A DNA stretch of 20,452 nucleotides from a bacterium (GTDB taxonomy: Bacteria; Patescibacteriota; Minisyncoccia; Phycocordibacterales; JAKEFN01): NCBI GenBank assembly GCA_022616085.1, contig JAKEFN010000043.1, forward strand, positions 1 through 20,452, given 5' to 3'. Under the pieces are notes generated by a model. It did not search any database and had not been told where the DNA came from. It worked only from the letters and a program-made list of their open reading frames with translations. Of the stretch, positions 1-7,953 are shown in pieces. The position numbers and the translations under genes are program-made. Position 1 is the stretch's first letter, and each line of letters opens with the position of its first letter.

Positions 1-344
1 AGTCAAGAGTTTTTGAACATGCTCTAGTGTTTATTAGCGACACAGGGCTCATAATGCTTGCATATAATTTCTGCGCACGGAGGGAGTTTGTGTAAATAAA
101 CTTCCACCGACCCCCGCTTGAAATTATAGGTAAATACCGCGTGGCTTGCCACGCTTGCGCGCGAGCGTAGCGAGCCCCAATACCAAGGGCGCTTGCCCCC
201 AGGAACCTTTATTTGTTTTTAATAGGACTTACGTGTTTGGCGCATTTCTTTGTTGCTTCGCTCGTTTGCTCCCGCGCTGTATGTTAAATACAGCTTGGTC
301 GCAAGCCGCGCTCGCGCCGGCAATTGCATCCAAACGCGTAAGTC
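1..344. other. Hairpin-rich intergenic stretch without a convincing gene
   Basis: No reading frame here resembles a protein; the short open frames run through GC-rich inverted repeats. Visible structure: a perfect hairpin at 139-154 (six paired bases each side of CTTG), an imperfect palindrome at about 153-175, a GGGC/GCCC hairpin at 187-198, and a 129-bp inverted-repeat element from 221 that continues to 349. A TATAAT-like hexamer lies at 63-68 without a good -35 partner. The left edge may hide the end of another gene, but I see no sign of one. Confidence 0.6.
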
Positions 345-349
345 CTATT
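221..349. repeat. MITE- or REP-like inverted-repeat element
   Basis: The 19-base left arm AATAGGACTTACGTGTTTG (221-239) is the reverse complement of 331-349 with one mismatch. The interior is GC-rich and partly self-complementary, with a perfect CTGTAT/ATACAG hairpin (loop GTTAA) near the centre, so the whole unit could fold into one long stem. It encodes no protein. No clear target-site duplication is visible and no second copy occurs in this window. The right arm overlaps the last codons of the penicillin-binding protein gene and contains its stop codon. It may be a mobile miniature element or a structured 3' end; the former is inference. Confidence 0.6.
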
Positions 350-2888
350 TAATTGAAAAAGGAATTTTTTCTTCGTTTTTGTTGAGAACTGTGTCGTATA
401 CCACAATCGTGAGAATGTTTTGTGTTTCGATGCTTTGTGTGTCTTTTGGAACAAAAGAAAGACTATATGGCGGAGTCTCCGTTGTTCCCAGGGGGTTGTC
501 GTTTATGAAATACTCAACACGCGAAATAGGGTAATGGCTATTAATTTCGAGAAGAATTGAAATTTTTTTATCCGCCGCATATTCTGCTCCGCGGGCGGGG
601 TTTGTAACGTTAATAGTTGGCACAAACTCTGGTTTGTGAATATCATCATATTCCAAGGGTATTTCTGATATAACACTTGAACTTGCCGTCGCGGTGTTGT
701 TCTTGAGCCATATTTGTACAGGAACTTCCCACAATTCAAATTGAGGGTCTTTTTCAGGGTTTATTGGCGGCGGTCCGCTTATGTTGTTTTTGTCCACCCA
801 AAAAAGAATGTTGTGAGTGTTATTAACAGGGCGTTCCATACGGAGGTCGTCCGGGGTGTACGCGGTCGCAAGTTTGCCGGAAATCCGATCTATTTCATAT
901 GTGACACCCCCCTGCCAAATACCACGAAGAATCGGTTTTTGTTTTTTATAATCCGGATCTATACCAGGGTTTTCAAAACGGTCTTCAGGATACAAAACAA
1001 GCGCTTTTTGCATAAATTCATTCCAAAGCGGAGCGACTATAAAACCAGCAACCTTTTTTTCCATGGGTGTATTGTCGTTATTCCCCGCCCACGCACCCGC
1101 AGCGATACTCGTTGTGTATCCCACAACCCATGCATCGCGGTAGTCGTTTGTGGTCCCTGTTTTTGCGGCGACATCACGCCCTCCAAAATAAAGGAATGAT
1201 TGCTCTCCGAAGGCGGGGGCGCGAGCATCATTATCTGAAAGGATGTCTGAAATTTGGAGGGCTATTTGTTTGGGTAATACTTCGCGCGGGTTATTTTTGT
1301 ATTCTTCAATCACATTTCCTTCCCCGTCTTCAACACGAAGAATGGGGGTATGAGGGTTTCTTTGGCCATCGTTTGCAAAAACACCATATGCACTTGTCAT
1401 ATCAAGAAGGGACACTTCTCCGCCGCCAAGGACAAGAGTGAGGCCGTAGTGGTTTTTGTTTGAAAGGCCTGTTATGCCCATAGAAACCGCGGTGTCAATG
1501 GAATCTTTAACCCCCGTAATGTAGAGTGTTTTAACTGCGGGAACATTTATAGATTGCGCCAATGCATTACGAAGCGTCACAGGCCCCCGGAAGACATGAT
1601 CATAATTTTCGGGCATATAACACTCGCCCGGGTTTGTCCCAGGCTCTTTGGGGGCGCCAAACGCGTCACAGGTGGTTTGGAAGTTTGTCTTTACATCAAA
1701 CACAACCGTTTCCGGGGTAAGTCCTTTTTTAAATGCGGTTGCGTAGACAAACGGTTTAAATGACGACCCCGGCTGGCGATGGGCGGTCGCGACGTTAAAA
1801 TTTCCGTCAATATATGCATCGAAATAATCGCGGGACCCAACCATGGCGAGTATTTGCCCTGTTTTTGGGTCAATAGCGACAAGCGCGGCGTTTTCGGCGT
1901 TGAATTTTTTTTCGTTTTCAAGCGCGTGGCGTCTTACAATTTCTTCTGCTTGTGCTTGGAGGCTAAAATCCAGCGTGGTGATAACCCGAACACCCCCTTG
2001 GTCCAGAATTTGTGGCCCGTATTTTTCTTCAAGATAGCTTCGGACATACATGACAAAATGCGCAGCCTTGACCCCATCTATGCTTTGAGGGAGAAAGACA
2101 ACTTTTTCTTCGGTCGCGCTATTATGTTCTTCTTGTGTTATATATCCAAGTTCAAACATTCTTTTAAGCACAAGGTTTTTTCTTTTCTCCAGCAAATCTT
2201 TATTTTTTCCATATGGAGAATAGCGTGTCGGCGCTTGAGGAAGGGCGGCAAGATAGGCGGCTTCGGCAAGCGTAACCGCCCCTGCGTCTTTTCCGAAATA
2301 CACCCTGCTCGCTTCTTCAATACCGTAAATACTCCCCCCGTATGGCGCCTCATTCAAATAAAAGGCGAGAATTTCTTCTTTTGTTTTTTCTCGGTCAAGG
2401 CGGATAGCAAGAATCCATTCTTTTATTTTTCTTGAGATGAGTTTTTCGGAAGTAAGGATTGAATTTTTAACAACTTGCTGGGTTATGGTAGACCCCCCTT
2501 GGCTCAAACTCATTCCTCCGATATTTGCAAACAATGCCCTAAGAATGGCAGTGGGCTTTATTCCACTATGTTTGTAAAAGCCGTCGTCCTCGATGGCGAT
2601 TGTCGCATTTTTAACATATGGCGATATTGAAGACGCTGATACAACCGTCCTTTTAATGTTTTCATGAACATCAAACAAAACAATTTCCCCTGTGCGGTCG
2701 TATATTTTGGTTGATTCCGAAACCTTGCGCTCGTCAAATGTTTTAAAGTCCGGGACTTTCAAGAAGGCGGCCCACAAAAGAATACACCCGGCGCCCACCA
2801 GACCGATACTCATAAAAACCAATAGGGGGTTTATGAAAAAACCCCGCCGCCACCCCTTTTTTCTTTTTACCAACCCTTTTTTAAACAT
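345..2888 (-). CDS. Class A penicillin-binding protein (PBP1A type)
   Basis: Bifunctional cell-wall enzyme of 847 residues that polymerises lipid II into glycan and cross-links the peptides outside the membrane. A short basic N-terminus leads into one membrane segment (about 20-44). The GT51 glycosyltransferase domain (about 75-260) shows the catalytic glutamate in AIEDDGFYKH (E100), GGSTITQQ and YLNEAPYGG. The transpeptidase domain carries SSFK (S375, K378), SIN (446-448) and KTGTT (from 576). A C-terminal Ig-like beta domain spans about 755-847. A TATACA box sits 7 bases upstream of the ATG with no SD, suggesting a nearly leaderless mRNA. The TAG stop lies inside the right arm of the inverted-repeat element. 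It diverges from tyrS. The function is clear; the exact pbp symbol is not assigned. Confidence 0.95.
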   Translation of the reverse strand: MFKKGLVKRKKGWRRGFFINPLLVFMSIGLVGAGCILLWAAFLKVPDFKTFDERKVSESTKIYDRTGEIVLFDVHENIKRTVVSASSISPYVKNATIAIEDDGFYKHSGIKPTAILRALFANIGGMSLSQGGSTITQQVVKNSILTSEKLISRKIKEWILAIRLDREKTKEEILAFYLNEAPYGGSIYGIEEASRVYFGKDAGAVTLAEAAYLAALPQAPTRYSPYGKNKDLLEKRKNLVLKRMFELGYITQEEHNSATEEKVVFLPQSIDGVKAAHFVMYVRSYLEEKYGPQILDQGGVRVITTLDFSLQAQAEEIVRRHALENEKKFNAENAALVAIDPKTGQILAMVGSRDYFDAYIDGNFNVATAHRQPGSSFKPFVYATAFKKGLTPETVVFDVKTNFQTTCDAFGAPKEPGTNPGECYMPENYDHVFRGPVTLRNALAQSINVPAVKTLYITGVKDSIDTAVSMGITGLSNKNHYGLTLVLGGGEVSLLDMTSAYGVFANDGQRNPHTPILRVEDGEGNVIEEYKNNPREVLPKQIALQISDILSDNDARAPAFGEQSFLYFGGRDVAAKTGTTNDYRDAWVVGYTTSIAAGAWAGNNDNTPMEKKVAGFIVAPLWNEFMQKALVLYPEDRFENPGIDPDYKKQKPILRGIWQGGVTYEIDRISGKLATAYTPDDLRMERPVNNTHNILFWVDKNNISGPPPINPEKDPQFELWEVPVQIWLKNNTATASSSVISEIPLEYDDIHKPEFVPTINVTNPARGAEYAADKKISILLEINSHYPISRVEYFINDNPLGTTETPPYSLSFVPKDTQSIETQNILTIVVYDTVLNKNEEKIPFSIK

Positions 2889-2895
2889 TTAAGTG

Positions 2896-2901
2896 TGTAT
2901 A
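2896..2901 (-). promoter_or_regulatory. Likely -10 box of the penicillin-binding protein gene
   Basis: TATACA on the minus strand, 7 bases from the ATG. The best -35-like hexamer, TTGAAA at 2924-2929, is too far (22 bases), so only the -10 is proposed. It would start transcription at or next to the start codon. Confidence 0.4.
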
Positions 2902-3011
2902 CTGGGGCAGACCATCGTAAGGGTTTCAATGCCCACTGCGCCAATTTAAAGTTTATAATATCACAAAACAATGCCAATTTATACCACTAATGGAGAAAAA
3001 AGGAAAGCATT

Positions 3012-3039
3012 TTCAAATACACGGTCGTCATGGTAGAGT
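3012..3039 (+). promoter_or_regulatory. Possible tyrS promoter
   Basis: TTCAAA (3012-3017), a 16-base spacer and TAGAGT (3034-3039), ending 9 bases before the tyrS ATG. Both hexamers are only fair matches to the sigma-70 consensus. Confidence 0.3.
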
Positions 3040-3048
3040 GTCAGTATC

Positions 3049-4503
3049 ATGACGCTCTCCAAAGAGGCAACAAGCAAGGTTGAAGACGTCTTTGGGCGCG
3101 GTGTCGAAAAAGTGTTTGATCCCGCTAATTTGTTTCGAAAAAAACTTGAAGCGAAAGCGTCTGGCAGATACAAAAAAGACATAATCATAAAATTCGGCGT
3201 TGATCCGACGCGCCCGGATATCCACCTTGGGCACGCGCACATATTTCGCAAACTGCGGATTTTGCAAGATTTAGGATGCAAGGTTGTTTTTTTGGTGGGG
3301 GATTTCACTGCCCGCATTGGAGATCCGACAGGGAAGAGTGATACCAGGCCCGAAGTTGATCAAAAACAAGTGGAGTCAAATATGAAAACATATGAGGAGC
3401 AAGTGGGAAAAATTCTCCTTACAAAAAAAGAAGTATATTCGTGGATTCGAAACTCTGATTGGTTTACAAACATCACCGACCTTCAACTCCCAGAGGATGC
3501 AAAAATAGAAATGACAGCCACCCACAAAGGGGAGCGTGTGCATATACCAATTAAACCCAACTCTTTTATTGGGAAAGCGATCATATTTGAAGAAACACGC
3601 ATGCAAGTCAAAAATCTCGGAATAACATCAGGTATTTCCGTGGTTACTACCATGGGGCTTTTGTGGACCCTTAAGCACATTACATTCAACAGGCTTATTA
3701 AAAGAGACATGTTTCAGGCCCGCATCAAGGAAGGGAGGGAACTTTATATGCACGAACTCCTTTACCCTGTTTTTCAGGCAATTGACAGCCATGTAATAGA
3801 GTCGATTTATGGAAGCTGCGATCTCGAAATCGGTGGAAGCGACCAAACATTCAATATGCTTCTGGGGCGGGATGTGCAAGAAGTAAATAAAAAAACACGC
3901 TCTCCGCGCGAAACAAAATCCGATTTGCAGGCAGTTTTATCTCTCAAATTGTTGGTTGGGACGGATGGAAAAGAAAAAATGAGTAAAAGCCTTAACAACT
4001 ATATAGGCATTAATGAAAACCCGGCCCTCATGTATGGCAAAATCATGTCTATCCCAGATTCTTCAATTATGGATTATTTTGAACTATGCACATATACTCC
4101 CCTTGAAGAAATTGACGAAATAAGAAAGAGGGTTATGGGCGGCAAGGAAAACCCCAGAGATATCAAGATGCGATTGGCGCGAGAGATAGTCGCAATATAT
4201 CACGGCGAAGGACTGGCGGCGCGGGCGGAAGACGATTTTGTAAGGACGTTTCGGGGTGGAGGTATACCGGCTGATATTAAGGAGATTGTTGCAGATAAGG
4301 GGACGCGGCTTTCCGATATTTTGATCAAAAACAAACTTGTTTCTTCAAGAAGCGATTTTCGTCGCCTCTTTGAGAGGGGGGCTTTAAAATATATAAAAGA
4401 AGAAGGTATAAAAGAAAAAATAATCAATATAGACACAACAATAAACGAAACAGTTACTGTGCAAGTGGGCAAAAATCGTTTTATAAAAATACACCCCGTA
4501 TAA
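3049..4503 (+). CDS. tyrS: Tyrosyl-tRNA synthetase
   Basis: Class I aminoacyl-tRNA synthetase that charges tRNA-Tyr with tyrosine in the cytoplasm. The Rossmann catalytic core shows KFGVDPTRPDIHLGHA with the HIGH-type signature at 59-62 and KMSKS at 310-314; GGSDQTFNMLLGRD (about 262-275) is the typical tyrosine-site region. A C-terminal S4 RNA-binding domain covers about 415-480. At 484 residues it is longer than the usual 400-430; most of the excess appears to lie between about residues 150 and 210, between the SDW region and the RLIKRDMF helix. The start is the ATG at 3049, with no good SD. The gene ends directly in front of a strong hairpin. Confidence 0.95.
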   Translation: MTLSKEATSKVEDVFGRGVEKVFDPANLFRKKLEAKASGRYKKDIIIKFGVDPTRPDIHLGHAHIFRKLRILQDLGCKVVFLVGDFTARIGDPTGKSDTRPEVDQKQVESNMKTYEEQVGKILLTKKEVYSWIRNSDWFTNITDLQLPEDAKIEMTATHKGERVHIPIKPNSFIGKAIIFEETRMQVKNLGITSGISVVTTMGLLWTLKHITFNRLIKRDMFQARIKEGRELYMHELLYPVFQAIDSHVIESIYGSCDLEIGGSDQTFNMLLGRDVQEVNKKTRSPRETKSDLQAVLSLKLLVGTDGKEKMSKSLNNYIGINENPALMYGKIMSIPDSSIMDYFELCTYTPLEEIDEIRKRVMGGKENPRDIKMRLAREIVAIYHGEGLAARAEDDFVRTFRGGGIPADIKEIVADKGTRLSDILIKNKLVSSRSDFRRLFERGALKYIKEEGIKEKIINIDTTINETVTVQVGKNRFIKIHPV

Positions 4504-4507
4504 TGGT

Positions 4508-4540
4508 TGTATAAAAGGCCCGGGAAGGGCCTTTTATACA
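4508..4540. terminator. Strong hairpin between convergent genes
   Basis: Perfect 14-bp stem (4508-4521 with 4527-4540) and a 5-base GGGAA loop, starting 4 bases after the tyrS stop. The stem holds AAAA/TTTT runs, so it can act on both strands and would also serve the convergent small gene at 4555-4677. No separate T tract follows. Confidence 0.8.
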
Positions 4541-4554
4541 AGATATCTACACAT

Positions 4555-4677
4555 CTACTCGTCGGAGTCTTCAAACATAGGGACATCACCTTCCTCCTCC
4601 TCCTCGACCTCCGCGTCGCCTGGATCGAACGAACCGTCTGTGTCGGGGTCCTCGTTTAAATCATCGTCACCATACAT
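4555..4677 (-). CDS. Very acidic 40-residue peptide
   Basis: Small open frame from ATG at 4677 to TAG at 4555. Of 40 residues, 20 are Asp or Glu and none is Lys or Arg; it contains a run of five glutamates and starts MYGDDDLNED. The frame ends 14 bases from the bidirectional hairpin, which fits a real transcribed gene, and the composition differs strongly from random translation. There is no SD. I recognise no family. It might be a DNA-mimic or charge-buffer peptide, but that is a guess. It lies downstream of ruvC on the same strand, separated by 111 bases. Confidence 0.55.
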   Translation of the reverse strand: MYGDDDLNEDPDTDGSFDPGDAEVEEEEEGDVPMFEDSDE

Positions 4678-4723
4678 GGTTGTGAAAATGGTTTATTTGT
4701 TATTTTTAGCGACCATTTATTCC

Positions 4724-4745
4724 CCCAAAAAGGAAATCCTTTGGG
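4724..4745 (-). terminator. Weak hairpin downstream of ruvC
   Basis: CCCAAA...TTTGGG with an inner GG/CC pair and a two-base bulge, 43 bases after the ruvC stop. There is no T tract, so it is at most a weak terminator or RNA-end stabiliser. Confidence 0.25.
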
Positions 4746-4788
4746 TTAACGTAATTTGTATCAAATGCACATTTTTTTACAATACCCC

Positions 4789-5271
4789 CTAATCCACAGC
4801 CCTGTGCCTTGTGGCGAGACACGTTATACCCACCGCGATGGCGTCATATTCATCGTCGTGCGCGCGGGTTTTTTTTATGTGAACGATTTTTTTTATCATA
4901 ATAGCAACTTGTTCTTTTGTGGCACGACCATAACCTGTCACTGCGATTTTAATTTGAAGGGGCGTATATTCTAAAAATTCTAATCCGTGCTGTTTTGCGA
5001 CAAAACAAAAAACACCGCGCGTTTCGGAGACACGGAGCGCCGTTTTTTGGTTTGTGTTAAAAAAAATCGTCTCAACCGCGCACACCTCCGGTGAAAATTC
5101 TTTTATAATGCGCTCAACCTCTTTGCCAACCGCAAAAAGGCGGTCATGGAATGGGAGCGAAGCGTCTGTTGTAAAACAGTCCGAATAGAGAACTGACTCC
5201 CCCCCCGACTTTTTTTCAAGAACAGCAACCCCAAGCCGTCCATAACCGGGGTCAATCGCGAGCACCCTCAT
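4789..5271 (-). CDS. ruvC: Holliday junction endonuclease RuvC
   Basis: Dimeric nuclease that resolves Holliday junctions with RuvAB during recombinational repair. The 160-residue product has the RNase H-like fold signature: MRVLAIDPGYGRLG with the first acidic residue D7, AVETIFF with E67, and HDDEYDAIAVG with D140 and D143, completing the four-residue metal site. The length is normal (E. coli about 173). The frame is open far upstream, but the start at 5271 is set by homology; the upstream part is the antiparallel shadow of yebC's 3' end. It overlaps the end of yebC by 20 bases, so the two are probably translationally coupled. yebC-ruvC linkage is common in bacteria. Confidence 0.93.
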   Translation of the reverse strand: MRVLAIDPGYGRLGVAVLEKKSGGESVLYSDCFTTDASLPFHDRLFAVGKEVERIIKEFSPEVCAVETIFFNTNQKTALRVSETRGVFCFVAKQHGLEFLEYTPLQIKIAVTGYGRATKEQVAIMIKKIVHIKKTRAHDDEYDAIAVGITCLATRHRAVD

Positions 5272-5806
5272 AGGCAGTTTCTGCGTTTGTATATACTCCG
5301 TCAACATCCTCGATATTTTCAAGTTCATCCACCACATCCTCCAGCCGACCCCTGTCTTCATCGGGGAGAGGGGTAATAATTGCTGGCGTCCATTCCCCCT
5401 CGATTTTTTTAAAAGCCCACAAAGCGGATCCGGGCGCCGCAAGCCCCAAGCCGTTTTTTGCAAGAATGTGTCGAACCTCTGCACTGCTCCTGTTTTTGTT
5501 ATCGGTAAGTCCTTCAATGATAAGCGCAACACCACCCGGTCCATATGCTTCGTAAACCACATTTTCCATACTCGCGGCGTCTTTTGATGCCCCTTTTTTG
5601 ATGGCGCGTTCGATATTTTCTTTCGGCATATTAACCGATTTCGCTTTTTCTATTAAGGCGCGCACATTGGGGGAATCTGCGTTTCCGGCGGATTTTTTTG
5701 ACTCAACCGCGAGCATTTTCGCGATTTGCGAGAATATTTTGCTTTTTACCGCGTCCGCAGCTCCTTTTTTATGTTTGATTTTTGACCACTTGCTGTGCCC
5801 TGACAT
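5252..5806 (-). CDS. yebC: YebC/TACO1-family protein, shortened
   Basis: Member of the YebC family, long described as transcriptional regulators and more recently linked to translation of difficult (polyproline-type) sequences at the ribosome. The start MSGHSKWSKIKHKKGAAD is the family hallmark, and YEAYGPGGVALIIEGLTDNKNR marks the second domain. The protein has only 184 residues against about 240-250 in most bacteria. The N-terminal half and the C-terminal DVDGVYTN motif are both kept, so roughly 50-60 residues are missing internally, after residue ~135. An in-frame upstream ATG at 5854 is rejected because the family start is unambiguous. A TAAAAT box lies 8 bases upstream, without an SD. 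Overlaps ruvC. Confidence 0.92.
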   Translation of the reverse strand: MSGHSKWSKIKHKKGAADAVKSKIFSQIAKMLAVESKKSAGNADSPNVRALIEKAKSVNMPKENIERAIKKGASKDAASMENVVYEAYGPGGVALIIEGLTDNKNRSSAEVRHILAKNGLGLAAPGSALWAFKKIEGEWTPAIITPLPDEDRGRLEDVVDELENIEDVDGVYTNAETAYEGARD

Positions 5807-5814
5807 GATTATGG

Positions 5815-5820
5815 ATTTTA
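5815..5820 (-). promoter_or_regulatory. Likely -10 box of yebC-ruvC
   Basis: TAAAAT on the minus strand ending 8 bases before the yebC ATG; the -35 region is poor. It suggests a leaderless or nearly leaderless yebC-ruvC transcript. Confidence 0.35.
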
Positions 5821-5970
5821 TCAGAAAGCCGCAGGCGAATCCATAGGCATACATACCAAGGCCTTATAGCGCCGCAAGCGGCCTTTGCATACCCCCGCCC
5901 TCTTTGTTATCGTTTGATAATAAAGGCATATTGGTAAAAAACCGCACCAAGCGTGTCCACACCGCAGACA

Positions 5971-7074
5971 ATGAAAAAATTTTATAACCAACTTGAAAAA
6001 GGAAAAAATTTTTTTGAAGCGCACTATCGGCATCTCATGACCCTCTCTTTTCTTGTGGGATTTACGATTGATAATCTGACGCTCACGCGCATCGATCTTT
6101 TGCTTGATAACCTCATTCTTTTTACCTATCTCATAATCGCCTGCGCGGGAATTGTCGCAACTAATTTTTTTGAGGCGCACAAACTTAAAGGATCACTTTT
6201 TGCTCGCATCGGGCCGTTCTTTCCTCTTGCCATACAATTTGCGCTCGGGGGTCTTTTCAGCGGCCTTTTTGTATTTTATTCGCGAAGCGCTTCTCTTGCG
6301 GGGAGCTGGCTTTTCCTTGTCGTGCTTGTAGGGCTTCTCTTGGGGAACGAGTTTTTTGAAAAATATTATCGCAAACTTGCGTTTCAGGTCAGTGTTCTTT
6401 TTTTCGCCTTTTTTTCGTTCGCCATTTTTTTTATTCCGGTGATTTTGAAAACCTTCGGCGTTTGGACATTTGTGTTAAGCGGTGTTATAAGCATTCTTTT
6501 TATAGCTTTTTTTGTTCGTGCCCTCGGGCATTTTATACCTAGTCGCGTGCGTGAGACGACTAAATCGCTTATAACCGGCGTTGGAGGGATTTTTTTTGCG
6601 ATTAATATTTTTTATTTCACAAATATTATCCCCCCCCTCCCACTCTCTCTTAAAGATGCGGGCGTTTATCATTCTGTAAAAAGGACGCCTGGCGGGGAAT
6701 ATGCGGTTCAGTATGAACCGCGAAAATGGTACCAGTTTTATAAATCATACAACGACTCCTTCCACCTTACGGAAGGGGGCGCTGTTTACTTCTATAGCGC
6801 AGTGTTTGCGCCAACCGCCCTTGGCACGCACATTCTGCATCGCTGGTGGTATTATGACGAAATAGCGGAGGAATGGAGGGAAACAGACAAGGTCCGTTTC
6901 CCGATCGTTGGAGGCGCCGACGGCGGCTACCGCGGATTTTCGACCAAAAGCGCCGTTGTTCCCGGCATGTGGCGCGTCGATGTTATTACGGAACGCGGAC
7001 AAGTTCTCGGGCGCGAGACGTTTATGATTATTAAAACAGAGGATTCGCCCGCGCTCGAGTGGGGCATTTTGTAG
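5971..7074 (+). CDS. Multi-pass membrane protein with C-terminal DUF2914 domain
   Basis: Protein of 367 residues. The first ~225 hold about six or seven hydrophobic segments with little else, so this part sits in the cytoplasmic membrane. The last ~130 residues form a soluble region with the DUF2914 pattern: YFYSAVFAP, RWWYYD, a GGYRGFSTK stretch, then GMWRVDV and GQVLGRETF, a small beta-rich domain of unknown function. I chose the ATG at 5971; an in-frame GTG 18 bases upstream is possible, and neither has an SD. The gene runs divergently from yebC. The role is unknown. The family assignment is from pattern memory, without a search. Confidence 0.75.
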   Translation: MKKFYNQLEKGKNFFEAHYRHLMTLSFLVGFTIDNLTLTRIDLLLDNLILFTYLIIACAGIVATNFFEAHKLKGSLFARIGPFFPLAIQFALGGLFSGLFVFYSRSASLAGSWLFLVVLVGLLLGNEFFEKYYRKLAFQVSVLFFAFFSFAIFFIPVILKTFGVWTFVLSGVISILFIAFFVRALGHFIPSRVRETTKSLITGVGGIFFAINIFYFTNIIPPLPLSLKDAGVYHSVKRTPGGEYAVQYEPRKWYQFYKSYNDSFHLTEGGAVYFYSAVFAPTALGTHILHRWWYYDEIAEEWRETDKVRFPIVGGADGGYRGFSTKSAVVPGMWRVDVITERGQVLGRETFMIIKTEDSPALEWGIL

Positions 7075-7081
7075 GAACACC

Positions 7082-7110
7082 TTGACTCGCGACCCGCGAT
7101 GCCTTAAAAC
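7082..7110 (+). promoter_or_regulatory. Promoter of the PsbP-like gene
   Basis: TTGACT (7082-7087), a 17-base spacer and TAAAAC (7105-7110). The ATG follows 7 bases later, so transcription would begin at or beside the start codon. This is the best-matched leaderless promoter in the window. Confidence 0.5.
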
Positions 7111-7117
7111 TCTTTAT

Positions 7118-7861
7118 ATGGAAGGACATAAAGAAACATTTAATAAAAAAGAAACTATCGGGCTTTTTGTTCTCCTTTTTTTGGTTGGGGGTTTTGTATT
7201 CGCCTTTTTTTCCGGGAGCGAAGAAAGTGGGGGTATTACAAAAGTGCAAAAAAACTCTGTTTCGAGTATTTCCGATAACAAGGACGTATCGAGCGGCTTT
7301 GCCGCAAGCGCGTGGGAAGAGGCCCGCAAAATGGCCTCCGGGACTGCCTCGGAGGAATTTGAAGAAACAAGCGCTGCTCCCGTGGTAGAAAACGAGGATC
7401 CGGTTATATTGATTGATTCAGACGATCCGGAAAAAACGGAAGAGGAATTGGAAACATACGAAAACAAGAAACATGGTTTTAGTTTTCGCCACCCCGCGTC
7501 TTGGAATATTGAAGAGAAGTCAGACAAAAAAGGCGACGGACTTATTATGTATTCGGGCGGCGCACCCGATATAAAACTCAAAACCATGCTTGTATTTGTT
7601 GTAACACAAGACATATCGGAGCCAGGGGATCTCAAAAGCCAATTGGAAAGCCGAATGAATCTTGTTTCTCACAAAACACAAACCATTGGGGGTGTTTCGT
7701 GGCAGTTATATACCTATACATTTCCAGAGAGTTTGGATACCTATATTTTTTATACATTCTCCCGATATGGAAACTATTTTTATATAACCGGCGGTAAAAA
7801 TACAGCAAACAAACTATTTATCGATACTCTTATAGAGACGTTTTCTTTTGAAGCTTTTTGA
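7118..7861 (+). CDS. Membrane-anchored PsbP-like protein
   Basis: A 247-residue protein with a short basic N-terminus, one hydrophobic segment (about 13-31), a low-complexity acidic linker (about 35-120) and a C-terminal domain opening YENKKHGFSFRHPASWNI. This opening, together with the final TLIETFSF, is typical of the PsbP/MOG1-like fold often seen in surface proteins of Patescibacteria. The C-terminal domain would face the outside. Start: the ATG at 7118, preferred over an upstream in-frame TTG that overlaps the proposed -35 box. It begins 43 bases after the DUF2914 gene. No enzymatic motif is visible; the function is unknown. Confidence 0.65.
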   Translation: MEGHKETFNKKETIGLFVLLFLVGGFVFAFFSGSEESGGITKVQKNSVSSISDNKDVSSGFAASAWEEARKMASGTASEEFEETSAAPVVENEDPVILIDSDDPEKTEEELETYENKKHGFSFRHPASWNIEEKSDKKGDGLIMYSGGAPDIKLKTMLVFVVTQDISEPGDLKSQLESRMNLVSHKTQTIGGVSWQLYTYTFPESLDTYIFYTFSRYGNYFYITGGKNTANKLFIDTLIETFSFEAF

Positions 7862-7953
7862 CAATTCGTCTCACCGCACATCTTGATTTTTTGTCCACTT
7901 TATGCTTCGATTACTGTAATAGTTGTTTTTTTCGGAGGATCGGAGGATGAATT

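Noticed and set aside
146..534. Short plus-strand frames at the left edge
   Set aside because: They run through hairpins, the inverted-repeat element and the antisense of the PBP gene; the products have no recognisable features.
5272..5562. N-terminal extension of ruvC to 5562
   Set aside because: RuvC begins at MRVLAIDPG; the extension is another frame of yebC on the same strand.
5807..5854. Upstream ATG at 5854 for yebC
   Set aside because: MSGHSKW is the fixed family start, and the -10 box lies inside the extension.
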